DNA from: Euwallacea fornicatus
Taxonomy: Eukaryota > Arthropoda > Insecta > Coleoptera > Curculionidae
Direction: 5' to 3'
DNA length: 64,000 nucleotides
Assembly: GCF_040115645.1 (NCBI RefSeq)
Contig: NC_089553.1
Span: forward strand, 620,001-684,000
The position numbers and the translations under genes were made by a program. How positions within the stretch are numbered: position 1 is the first letter of the stretch; each line of letters opens with the position of its first letter. The notes beneath the pieces were generated by a model. It was given only the letters and a program-made list of their open reading frames with translations, made no database searches and was not told the origin of the DNA. Shown here in pieces: positions 34,113-44,131 of this stretch.

Positions 34113-35589
34113 CACGCTATTACATTTAAGTGGAATCACTTAGTAATTACGGGAAAACAGTACATATTGAACTTAAAAACAATCATTTCAAGACTAAAAG
34201 CACTTTATCGAAAAACGTTTTATTATACAAAAAACATTTTAGAAACAAATACTACAATAAAAAAATAACAACAACAAATGTAAATTTCTCTGAAAATTCA
34301 ATCTGAGGTAAAAGAAAATTTAAGAAAAAAAAACGTTTTTTTTATTATTATTTAATAACCATTATTGTCTCCCGTAACGAGGATGCAAGAATGAATTTGG
34401 TGAGGCATGCGCTCTATTAAATTTTAAATCGTTTCTTAGGGAACATTTATCAATTGTTCTAAAACTGTTCGTGTTAATTGTTCGACGTGGCCAGGGTTAT
34501 TTTGACGTGTTTTAATTTTTCATTTAATTTGATTCCACAACTACTCAATTGGATTAAGATCCGGCGAATAAGAAGGCCAATCAAAAACCGTCACATTTTC
34601 CACTTTTAAAAAGTTTCTGCGAGCCCCGCTGGTATGTGGAGGTGCATTATCGTGCATGAATAAAAGAGAATCACCAAAAGCGGCCCCCCTCGAGCCTTAC
34701 TAAGAGTTGCAGTACTAGATATACCCACATGTGTGCCTTGGACCTGTTAGTGCGTGTGTTTAAAGGGGATTAAAGATTTTTTACCATTCACGATGCTCGC
34801 CCAAAACGATACAGTTTCTCGTTTGTATTTGGAGACATATCGAGCACCTGGAAGCCTACCCTGTCTCCCACGACCACTTAAAACACGAATTCACCAGTTG
34901 GTTCAGGTTAGTACTGATTGTAGGCTAATTCTGGTTTCATCTGAAATCAAGACACTTTGTCGCTTTTCAATTGTCCAATTTTAGTGCTCTAAACACTAAT
35001 TTAGCCGGTCAACTTTATTTCACAGTGGTAGGGCTGATACCCTTAGCTCCCTTTTGATGAAAAGGCCTCAGGCTCGAAGTTTTTTTCTGAAAGTTTCAAC
35101 CGAAATGCCGACACCTCTAGCTTACAAAAGTTGCCTTTAATGCTTGGGATGGGATAACGAAACATATCTTGTTGCTATTTGAGTTAAAAACGGTTCTAAC
35201 GTTTTAGGATGACTTTTCTATGACTTCTTCTAGATCTATTTTTTACGGTTTTTGTTTTTGAGACAACCCCTTGTATAACTCCCACCGTTCGTGAAATTTT
35301 CCTTTGCGACATGCCCTCTTTGAAAAGAGCAATAATTCTCCCCCTCTGAACATCTGATAACTCCACATAAGGCATTTTTAATCAAATTTACGGAAAGAAA
35401 AATATGATAGCTTCAGTAAGACCACATCAGAACACTAATGTCGACAGTACAGGAACAAATCTGATCATGCTCTTATGAATTCAACAGTTTTAGTAGTAGA
35501 CAGAGTCGATTTTTATTTCCATGTTATGTTTTTTCAATTTAAAAAAAAAACGAAAATACTGGGCGATTCCATAAAAGTTTGATTGCGCG
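34113..35589. mobile_element. Tc1-like element nested in a mariner mini-element (1.48 kb)
   Basis: The left end CACGCTATTACATTTAAGTG pairs with the reverse complement of the right end (CGCGCAATCAAACTTTTATG); both continue with GGAATC and AGTA. TA lies on both sides (34111-34112; 35590-35591). The transposase pseudogene fills the interior on the minus strand. Confidence 0.75.
34352..35375 (-). pseudogene. Tc1-like transposase (DD34E) pseudogene
   Basis: The ATG at 35375 opens MPYVELSDVQRGRIIALFKE, then GMSQRKISRTVG, a Tc1-type first HTH. The centre is frameshifted (around 34750-35050 only scraps such as GEHREW are readable, and the first catalytic Asp is uncertain). The C-terminal part is clearer: LFMHDNAPPHTSGARR (second Asp), DWPSYSPDLNPIE (Glu) and IERMPHQIHSCI, ending NNGY at 34352. 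At least one stop follows the Glu motif. Total length fits a normal 340-residue Tc1-like protein. Confidence 0.8.
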
Positions 35590-36005
35590 TAGATTCACGT
35601 ACGAATAATAAAAGGTCAGGTTTTATCAACTATCGGATCTTAATAAATTGCAAAAATTAATTATAACAAAAATAAACTCTTTTTTTCTCGGCCACATTCG
35701 GTGCGGCGTTGCCGCTTAAGTTTACTCGATATTAGTTATTAATTAAATTTTAATTTGTTTTTAGCAATGATATTGTTGAATAACTTTAACTTTTTTTTAC
35801 ACTTCAAACAGTCAAAATCTGTCAAGTACGTTTTTCAACATTCTATTAAAATTTTAGAGCTTATCATAGCTTTTTGTTTACTAATTTTAACCTTTTTTTT
35901 TAACCAGCCATTAAGTTTTCGAATCTCGTTGTAAGGAATTTTTGGTTTAAAATGATGTTCTTAATCATGGGTTTAATTTACGAAAGTTATTTCCCTAATA
36001 CTTTG

Positions 36006-37199
36006 TATATTTAACAATACACGTAAGGCGTTTCAATTAAAATTTGTATTGCCCTGAGGAAGACCCAAGGTATGGCTAGCATGGCATCGACCGTGTCATC
36101 TTGAGAATATGCGAACATAGCGGCCAAACGAAGACAAGTACGGTAATTTTTTACTTTATAAGTGTTCTTATGATATACGATAAACTAATAGGTTACGAAT
36201 CTATTTTGTAATAGATCGCAAAACGTTGCTCCGGCACGACCGTGGTGTGCCCTCAAAACTCCAACAATGGAGGGTACCCACCACACCTCTGGCGAGTATC
36301 ATTTGCTACGCGTGTGATCTTTTATTTCTTAAACATTCATTTATTTTGAAGAAAATGATGTTTAGAAGTTTTTATATTTGGAATGATTGACGATTAAATT
36401 TTAGACGAAAATTTAAAGACAGAAAACAAATCAATGACGTATTTATAGAAAATTCACCGCACTGGAGATTTCAAAATTCACTTATCATTCCCTCTTGCTG
36501 ACGCAATATCTCATCCAGGAAAAGTACCAGTTTCTGTCAATAAGTCAGTCAATCTGGAAAAATAACGGCCCAGAGATCCCAAAGGGAAATAATGCGATCT
36601 TAATGGTTGCACCAACTTCTCACTGAGATCCGAATTCCAATGAACTGTGTTTTGATTTTACTCTCTTTTTCCCACATTTGAACCTTGTCTTTTATCGCAC
36701 GTTTCACACATGCATGGATGCTGTGGAGCTATATATGTACATACTTTCAGCTTTCCAATATTTTATTAAAATGGAAACTGCGAACCTTTCATCTCAAACC
36801 GGAGTTATATTTGCTTGTGACACGACTTTTTACTTAAGGCGGCATTAATTTTATGAAATTGAGATTGGAGTTGCGAGAAATAAATGAAGATGAATGTTAT
36901 GGGTAAAGAATTCTACTTTTTGAAAAGCGGTGGTGCTTTAGGAGCAACAAACAAATACTCGTAGAACTTATGTTACCTGACGTCACAATACCCATTTGAG
37001 TAAGGTCGTCGGGACTCCACTACAAATCGTCTAATGAACAGAACTTCCTGTTAACAAAAAAGTTATGTGCATTCGTCATCTCCATATCTATGTGCTTGTT
37101 AACAATTCAGAATAAAAACAGTTTTTTTTTTTAATTTAAATTTCAGTGCCTCAACAGCGAGGTTATTGGCACTTAATGCAATTACTTATTATAGATATA
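36006..37199. other. unique sequence, no gene recognised
   Basis: Contains a TGAGGAAGACC block at 36058 resembling half of the 4118 hairpin. No ORF with a recognisable motif and no TE terminus were found up to 37199. Confidence 0.5.
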
Positions 37200-37923
37200 C
37201 AGGGTGTCCCACAAGTGTTTCATTATATTTCAGTGGGTAATAGTACATTGAAAAATAATATGACTCCCTATATAAACCATATTCCAATAATGCTTCATTA
37301 AGAAGATACAGGGTATTAAACTTTACTGAAAAAATCTAACTTTTATTGATATATTCAAAACCGTTTGAGATATGTAAGTGAAATTTGGCATGTTTTAAGA
37401 GTTAATATAGACGCATTTATTTATGCAAAAGGGCTATTTTTCGTTTCACCAGTGACGTGCGTACGAACACCTCACAGCACATTTTTAAAGAAAAACATGG
37501 TGCGCCACTGCTTTTTATCAAAATAAAAATTATTTTTAGAAGTTTAATTTCATTTAGAAGAAAAATGCTCACTTGACTCTTTTTCGTCCGACGTATCGTT
37601 TGCCAGTAAAAAATTGAATACCGTCTATATGCACGATATTCTCTAAATGGTTTTAATAATATTAAGTTTATTTTAAATATTATTAATTTGCTATAACATT
37701 ATAGAAATTGTTCAAATTGGTGGCCATTTTGTTCAATACATAATTGAGCTCGCCTGTTCATTGATACTCTGATACGTTGAAATAATCCAGGTGTGTTTTA
37801 AGTTTAACACCCTGTATCTTCTTAATGAAGCATTATTGGAATATGGTTTATATAGGGAGTCATATTATTTTTCAATGTACTATTACCCACTGAAATATAA
37901 TGAAACACTTGTGGGACACCCTG
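37200..37923. mobile_element. mariner-type MITE derived from the 51331-53218 element (724 bp)
   Basis: Termini CAGGGTGTCCCACAAGTGTT and mirror, TA on both sides. The sequence is collinear with both ends of the element at 51331-53218 (shared AATAATGCTTCATTAAGAAG, GGTGCGCCACTG, AGAAATTGTTCAAATTGGTG). It lacks the 5' two thirds of the transposase gene. A second tip, GATACAGGGTATTAAAC, is at 37309 (+109), mirrored near 37807-37816. Similarity to the long copy is about 90 % by eye. Confidence 0.95.
37699..37797 (-). pseudogene. mariner transposase C-terminal tail in a MITE
   Basis: About 32 codons, FQRIRVSMNRRAQLCIEQNG then HQFEQFL and a stop at 37699, identical in layout to the end of the 51830-52800 transposase. 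The deletion joint lies directly upstream, next to the right-hand arm. Confidence 0.8.
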
Positions 37924-37974
37924 TATAATAGTCACTTAGTACAATAGGTTAGAACAATTATTATCTTCATTATA

Positions 37975-39725
37975 CAGGGTGGGGCACGAGTAACGCCTCG
38001 GAATTTCATGACAAAGCCAAGAGATTTTTTAACTGTTTCTTTTTTGAGGTGTATACAGACTAACTAGAGCTACATTTTAAAATGATTTTAAAAGTATACA
38101 GAGTGTCCCAAACACATGTAATTGATCAAAGTTGCATTTTTTTAAACGGGATCCCCTGTATATTATATCATTTTTGAACTCAACCATTAAAATAAAATTA
38201 AGTTGTATTAAGGCTTATGGTATTTAACTTTAGCAGTTTTTGAAATAATTCAGTTTTTGTTAAGATGCAAGATAATTTTCAACAACCAATCTCTCATCCC
38301 ATATTTAAGTTTTTAAAACAAAATTTTAATAGGAAGCCGTCAAGGGACCTAATTTTGTATTGTAAGTTTCAAAAAGTCGACGAATTGTACAGGGTGTTCA
38401 AAAAATAGCGTCAAATTCATTCAACTTTTAACTGTTAATAACTTTTTTATTTTAAATGGGACACTCGGTATGTTGTGTTACCGTTAGATGCCCAATTTAC
38501 TTATCTATCGAATATCATTAGGGTTCCCTATGCCTAGCTCTACTCATTTTTGCAAAAAACATACATTTTTATAAAAATATCTAAATCCCCAATTTTAACA
38601 TTATGCCGTATGAAATTTCTAAGATATCCATCCAATTTTGACATTAAGTTACATTGCCATCTTGTTTAGGTCTGTCATATTCAGTTAAAAGTGATTTGTT
38701 TATTTGAAGTGGTAAAAAAATTTAATTCGAAAGATGTTTTTCTATTCGATACCAGAACGAATAAACATGATTATGGTGATAGAATGCCAGCAAAATTGCC
38801 TTTTGGCATTAAGAGTTTAGGCCCAAAAGTATCCGGATCGAAGACATCCAAATAGACGGGTATTTGGTATTTTTACCTCTATTACGACACAAATGCTGGA
38901 AAATGTCAAAAAATCTTTTGAAGAAAGAATCAAAATATGCATAGAAGAAAATGGTCATCATGTAGAACACCTGATATAATTTTTTTTGATTATACTTATT
39001 TTTCTGCTTTTTGTTAATATTATTAAAATTATAATATACAAATATACACAAGTAAATAATTAAATTGCATGGATATCTTGACAATTTTATATGGCATAAT
39101 GTTAAAATTGGGGATTTAAATATTTTTATAAAAATGTATGTTTTTTGCGAAAATGAGTAGAGCTAAGCATAGGGAACCCTAATGATATTCGATAGATAAG
39201 TAAATTTGGCATCTAACAGTAACACAACATACCGAATGTCCCATTTAAATTAAAAAAGTTATTAACAGTTAAAAGTTGAAAGAATTTGGCGCTATTTTTA
39301 GAACACCCTGTACAATTCGCCGACTTTTTGAAACTTACAGTACAAAATTTGGTCCCTTGATGGCTTCCTATTAAAATTTTGTTTTAAAAACTTAAATATG
39401 GGATGAGAGATTGGGTGTTGAAAATTATCTTGCATCTTGACAAAAACTGAATTATTTCAAAAACTGCTAAAGTTAGATACCATAAGCCTTTATACAACTT
39501 AATTTTATTTTAATGGTTGAATTCAAAAATTATATAATATACAGGGGATCCCATTTAAAAAAATGCAACTTTGATCAATTACATGTGTTTGGGACACTCT
39601 GTATACTTTTAAAATAATTTTAAAATGTAGCTCTAGTTAGTCTGTATACACCTCAAAAAAGAAACAGTTAAAAAATCTCTTGGCTTTGTCATGAAATTCC
39701 GAGGCATTACTCGTGGCCCACCCTG
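37975..39725. mobile_element. long-inverted-repeat mariner derivative (1.75 kb)
   Basis: Termini CAGGGTGGGGCACGAGTAAC and the reverse complement of GGCCCACCCTG, TA on both sides. The arms are about 670 bp and differ by only a few percent. Internal tips lie at 38099 (CAGAGTGTCCCAAACAC, +124) and 38390 (CAGGGTGTTCAAAAAATAG, +415), with mirrors near 39602 and 39311. The unpaired centre (about 38646-39054) contains a shortened transposase frame. Confidence 0.9.
38734..38979 (+). pseudogene. mini-transposase: N-terminus fused in frame to C-terminus
   Basis: An 82-codon frame runs from the ATG at 38734 to TAA at 38977. It begins MFFYSIPERINMIMVIECQQ, the first HTH, and continues with QKYPDRRHPNRRVFG, the linker. 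It then jumps directly to TTQMLENVKKSFEERIKICI and ends HHVEHLI, the terminal helix and tail. The deletion of the second HTH and whole catalytic domain left the reading frame intact. One in-frame TAG at 38818-38820 breaks it after residue 28. Located at the exact centre of the inverted arms. Confidence 0.75.
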
Positions 39726-39788
39726 TATTGTACCACTATATACATCCTTATTAACACTCCCCATGAAGTGCCCTGCAGCAGGACCGTA

Positions 39789-40142
39789 CTATATGAGTCC
39801 GTACAGACCCACATCTCTCAGAAAGTTTACAACATCCCTGCTCTTCTCTGGCATTGTAAGGTTCTCATTTAAGTCAGGACCAATACCGTCTTTTTCCTGG
39901 TAGCTATGGTACTGGAGACATTTTACCGGAAAATGTTTGCAGATGAGTATTAACCCACAGGGGTTACACTGTGGTGGCCCTTCTCTCTCCAACAAATATC
40001 CGTGCTTTATTCTGGTATGGCCAGTTCGCAGTCTTCTCATTAGAGTTTGGTCCCTTCTATTATCTGTGAAGATTTGCGTTTTTCTAATTGTCTTTTCAAT
40101 TTGCCCTAATTTTGTATTTCCTGAGTCCACATGTTCTGTCAC
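39789..40142 (-). pseudogene. LINE ORF2 C-terminal segment
   Basis: One frame of 117 codons with MRRLRTGHTRIKHGYLLERE, then PQCNPCGLILICKHF, the 'LxRLRTGHT...CxxC...H' segment that follows RNase H in many LINEs. The final zinc-knuckle residues appear partly altered. It ends at 39789, about 60 bp before the neighbouring mariner-type element. Confidence 0.8.
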
Positions 40143-40199
40143 TTTCCGCCTATTTTCCGTTTGTAGTAGGATATGAGATCATGAGGCAATTGTATATTT

Positions 40200-40560
40200 T
40201 TTTATGGTTGATTTGGATTTGCTGCTTTTTTTGCTGCTCTGTCCGCTTTCTCGTTACCTATGTGGGATGGAATCCATACTAGATGCACTGTGTTACTTTT
40301 AGTGATGAGGCCGTAGCACGTAACTTGTATTTCTTCCACCAACGGATTCCTGCTATAAAGATCTCTTATAGATTCTAGAGATGCTAGAGAATCAGTGCAA
40401 ATAACATTTTTCTGATTTGCGCCATTTATGGTTTTCATAGCCTGTAGATTGCATATAATTCTCCCGTATGAATGCTGGCATACTTTGTCAAAGTGAAGGT
40501 CTGCTGCAAACTTCTTTATGAGTCCACTATTGCAAAACCCACTGTTTCTTCAGTCTTTTC
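40200..40560 (-). pseudogene. LINE RNase H domain
   Basis: The frame reads VICTDSLASLESIRDLY with a catalytic Asp, then NTVHLVWIPSHIGNEKADRA, the His/Asp end of RNase H as found in I- and R1-type LINEs. Upstream pieces (KKFAADLHFDKVCQHSY, then YGRIICNLQAMKTI) are in a related frame. It degrades the RNA strand during reverse transcription in active relatives. Two frame changes separate it from the RT. Confidence 0.75.
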
Positions 40561-41852
40561 GTATTGTCTGAAAACAATCAGACTTTTTCGGGAATACCAA
40601 ATGTCGGCGATAAACTATAACGAAACTATAACCCTGGAAACTTTCCCATAATGGTGTCCTTTGAAGTAGTTTATTGCCGATAGAAAAAGGATTTGCACTG
40701 TAAAGATTTTCCAAGAATCCCACTGCAGTACATCTGTGATGTTGGTTGCAATTAGTAATAGTCGTAGAAAAGGTTGTAAACCCTGGTGATTTAAAAAAAA
40801 ACCCGACTAGAGATAAACAAAGGACCAATCCCTGGTACCGCGGAGGACGTCCAATTCCAGTAATTCAATAAAGGGTCGTTTCCGTGTGACAAGGGAAGGG
40901 TAGTGGAAACTGACTGTTGAGGCTTCCACCCACTTTTTAGTCAGTTCACAGTAGACCTCATGAGAGATTAACAAGTCGAAAAACGTCAAATCTTGCCCTT
41001 GAAATCATCAGGCACCAATCACTTGTCAACACCTTTAAGCTAAGAACTTTGTTAATATACAAATTCAAAAAGTCAATCAAGCAATTCAATTCAACTCAGT
41101 TTCTTTCGGTCTGACAAAAACGAGAGTGGTCCTTCGGAAACAAAAGGTTTAGAACTAGCCGCGGAAGCAGAACCCACTAACTACTACATTGTCCAGGGGA
41201 ATAACATAATTCCCCCCGAGACACGTATACATGATAGTTCCTGGCATGATCACATCCAGCTTCTGTTGGAACGATGATTTAATTTTAGAGTGAGGTGTGT
41301 TTTGTTTGTTGCTTAGATATAACGAGTCGTCAATGATTGGTAGGTTTTTGGACCATGGCGGCGTTTTCGATATGTATCTGATACCAGATGGACGTACCTC
41401 AGGACGCTCTAGTAGACTGTTCAAGACCTTGGGACATGAGGGGGGGTATTTGTCGTTGGGCTCTATATCTGTTGGCGTTTTAAAGAGTTCCGACGTAGGG
41501 ATTCTAATTCCAGCAGAGATCCGAGCATAGTAAGATAAAGTTAATTACTGCCTTCTGATCGTAAGTGGTTGTTCGTGTGACTCAAAGTAGAGTGAGTTAC
41601 TGGGACTTGTCCTGAAAGCTCTCAGTGCGAGTTTAAGTGCAGTACTTTGGACTGAGTCTAATAGTTTTAGTGTAGACTTAGATGCCGAGGAATATATCAT
41701 ATAATGCTGCCATAGTCAAGTTCGGATCTTATTAGGGCTCTATAGATTCTGAGTAATGCTGTTTCATTACTCCCCCATTGTCTATGTGATAAAGATTTTA
41801 GTATATTCATCCGATTCAGACAGTTGGCTTTAATGTCTCTGATGTGGTTGTT

Positions 41853-42494
41853 CTAAGTTAATTTACTATCTAGGGTTAGTCCCAGGAAATGGTAATTTGG
41901 TACCACTTGTAGGAGAGTCGAGTCTAGTGTGATTTGAGGGGATAATTTATTTATTTTTCTGCTAAAAAGCATGACTTTAGATTTTTGAGTAGAAAATTTG
42001 AAGCCAGCATTAGATGCCCACTTCTGCAAGTTGTTAATCGAGCTTTGTAGTATCTTACAAGTTGTTGTCGTGTTTTTCCCCGAACAGTAGAACACCAAGT
42101 CATCCGCAAACAATGAGTGCTTCACTGGAGAAAAAATCTGCCCTGATATATCGTTTATTGCTAGTTTGAAAAGCGTTGGACTGAGTACAGCACCCTGCGG
42201 CACTTCGTCTGTCAGAATAAAACTGGGAGAACTCTTTCCATTTACTGAAACACTAGCGGTTCTTTCATCTAAAAAATTTTTTGCGAATGACCGTAAGTTT
42301 CTTGTTAGACCATATTCCTCCAGTTTGCTATAAATTAGCGGCTTCCATACAGTATCAAAAGCAGCTTCCAAATCAAGGAAAATGGCTACCGTCTCTTACC
42401 TATTTGTCAACGCATTGGAAATTTCAGTTTGTGGGAGTACCAGATTGTCTGTGGTGCTATGATTTGGTCTGTATCCAGATTGAAATGGGTTCAG
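41853..42494 (-). pseudogene. LINE reverse transcriptase domain
   Basis: RNA-directed DNA polymerase of the LINE. Visible motifs in order: NPFQSGYRPNHSTTDNLVLP, AIFLDLEAAFDTVWK (first catalytic Asp), VPQGAVLSPTLFKLAINDI, then SLFADDLVFYCSG with the catalytic Asp pair, and the downstream KSKVMLFSRK and NYHFLGLTLDSKLT blocks. A stop lies near 42400 between the first two motifs; the 172 codons after it are one clean frame. Sequence upstream of 42494 continues weakly to about 42600. The disruption and 5' truncation make the element dead. Confidence 0.9.
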
Positions 42495-43531
42495 GAAAAA
42501 CAGTTTTGTTATCATTATTTTTAACATATCTTTACAAGGTAGTTAACGCATGGTGTGTGGCATCAATCAAAATGTTTGCAATTCGCGTCACAGTTTCTCT
42601 TTGATATGTTTATTTAAAATATCGTATTATTAGATGAAAGGATGTAACAGGTTTCCTCAGGAGTTCTTTGCACGTGGTTTTTAACAACAATTAGTTTACC
42701 TAATATCGAATGACACCATTTATAGCTGGGTATACGTGTATCTGAACGAATCCCAAAATAACCCTCGTGATTGAAAGCAATAATTTATAGAAGTGTGTTT
42801 TCCTGATTAGCTCTTGGATTGCGTGTAATAGGACAGGTTCAGCCTATTTCGGCGATTGAAAGAAATGGGCGCATTAGGAATTAAATTAGTATTATTAATG
42901 CTCGTGTTTACCTTCAGGCCAGCTCGCATATACAATAGAGTCTCGATAACGTAAACGCGCGATAATGGTAATATTCCGTTAATGTACACACGAAATTCGT
43001 ACTTTAGGATCAAGCAAAACCGCGCGATAACGTAAACAATGTGCACGCTCGATGACGCAAACAGTTCTGGATGACATAAAATAAATCCTATGATACCAGG
43101 AAATGCAAAAAATCCGCGCTCATTTCAAAATTTTAATATCTTTGTTTATTGTGATTGTTCAAATACCGCGTCTGAGTGTATTCCTGAACTCTACATATAT
43201 TATGTTCCTGTATATGTCCGGTATATTCCTGAAATTGTTCGATGGGAGCTTTCTCCGCGAGGTATGACAACGACTTTAAGAGTAATATTCTACACCTTCA
43301 TGCTTTGAGGGTTATTTAATTTGTAGGTAAAAATTTCCTTTAAAAAAATACAAACTTCCAATAAATGCGTTGTTACTATTAAACAATGCATCAAGTCGTC
43401 CTCCAGAGCAATAACTGAGGAGCGAGGAACGGTCAATTTTTGTCATGCACATGCTGCCCAACGCAACTCCAGTAATTCAACCCATGGACTAGACTGTAAT
43501 AAGACTCACCAAACTATACCACCGAAAATGT

Positions 43532-44088
43532 CTGTTTTCATCAGTCTTGTCAAAGAATCCTGAAAACATGTTTGAGGCTTTGAAACTGGTAACATTACGA
43601 GAAGCTGTTTTAAATTCGCATGTGACCTGGAACGCAGCTAATTGGCAAACCATTCAAAAATATTGGAACAATGTCTTTTGTACCATTGATAACGATCAAG
43701 ATGATGTTTTCTTAAATGTAATTAGAGAACATTTTCGATTTAATGCTAATGTTTTTCTCAATGTGTCATTGGATGTTGTTGATTTATTAAAAATAGTGAA
43801 TCTCAATATTGTTTGCACTCTAGTTGATATTAATTTATGGAATGACGATAAGCAAACGAATGATGTTAATAAGGAGGGAGACATCAACAGTGAGGACGAT
43901 GAGGACGTTCCCATTGCACTAGAAGTGCCATATAAGTTTTTGACTAAATTTTAGATTGAGCTGAAAGAAAAAAAGTATCACACACGATTACTTTAGTTCA
44001 TTGTGAATTTCTGGAGCAGACATTGGAAGACAATGCTAAACGTCAATTTGCGCAGACTAAAATTGCAGATTGTTTTTCTACTAATTAA
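43532..44088 (+). pseudogene. pogo-type transposase C-terminal region
   Basis: The frame from 43547 reads MFEALKLVTLREAVLNSHVT, then WQTIQKYWNNVF, the segment after the DDE core in pogo/Tigger transposases. An acidic SEDDEDVPIALEVP block follows. After a stop and frame change comes RQFAQTKIADCFSTN, the conserved 'QTKITDFF' end, closed by TAA near 44087. The CENP-B-like DNA-binding domain and catalytic core are absent; 42960-43530 upstream is unreadable. The QTKIxDxF end and flanking termini exclude a host gene. Confidence 0.75.
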
Positions 44089-44131
44089 AAAGTTCTTATC
44101 ACCAATAGAATATATGTTTAATTTTATTATA

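Larger units (their letters stand above)
33370..36005. mobile_element. mariner mini-element interrupted by a Tc1-like element
   Basis: The left end CAGGGTGGTAAAGAAATAAC and the reverse complement of the right end (CAAAGTATTAGGGAAATAAC) share ACTTTCGTAAAT and ATGATTAAGA-type blocks further in, with TA on both sides. Removing the nested element (34113-35589) leaves about 1.16 kb. It carries N- and C-terminal scraps of mariner transposase on the minus strand, so it was already an internal-deletion derivative when the Tc1 element landed. Confidence 0.8.
39730..42600 (-). mobile_element. non-LTR retrotransposon (LINE with RNase H), 5'-truncated relic
   Basis: The minus strand carries, in order, reverse transcriptase (about 42500 to 41850), connection and thumb region, RNase H (about 40560-40200) and a C-terminal segment with zinc-knuckle-like cysteines (to 39789). 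The presence of RNase H after the RT points to the I/R1/LOA group rather than Jockey or CR1. The 5' end (ORF1, endonuclease, early RT) is missing upstream of about 42600. No poly(A) tail or target duplication was found; the 3' end abuts the mariner-type element at 39725. Confidence 0.8.

Noticed and set aside
43696..43914. Serine-rich 72-codon frame on the minus strand
   Set aside because: Shadow of the acidic pogo-type transposase tail on the plus strand.
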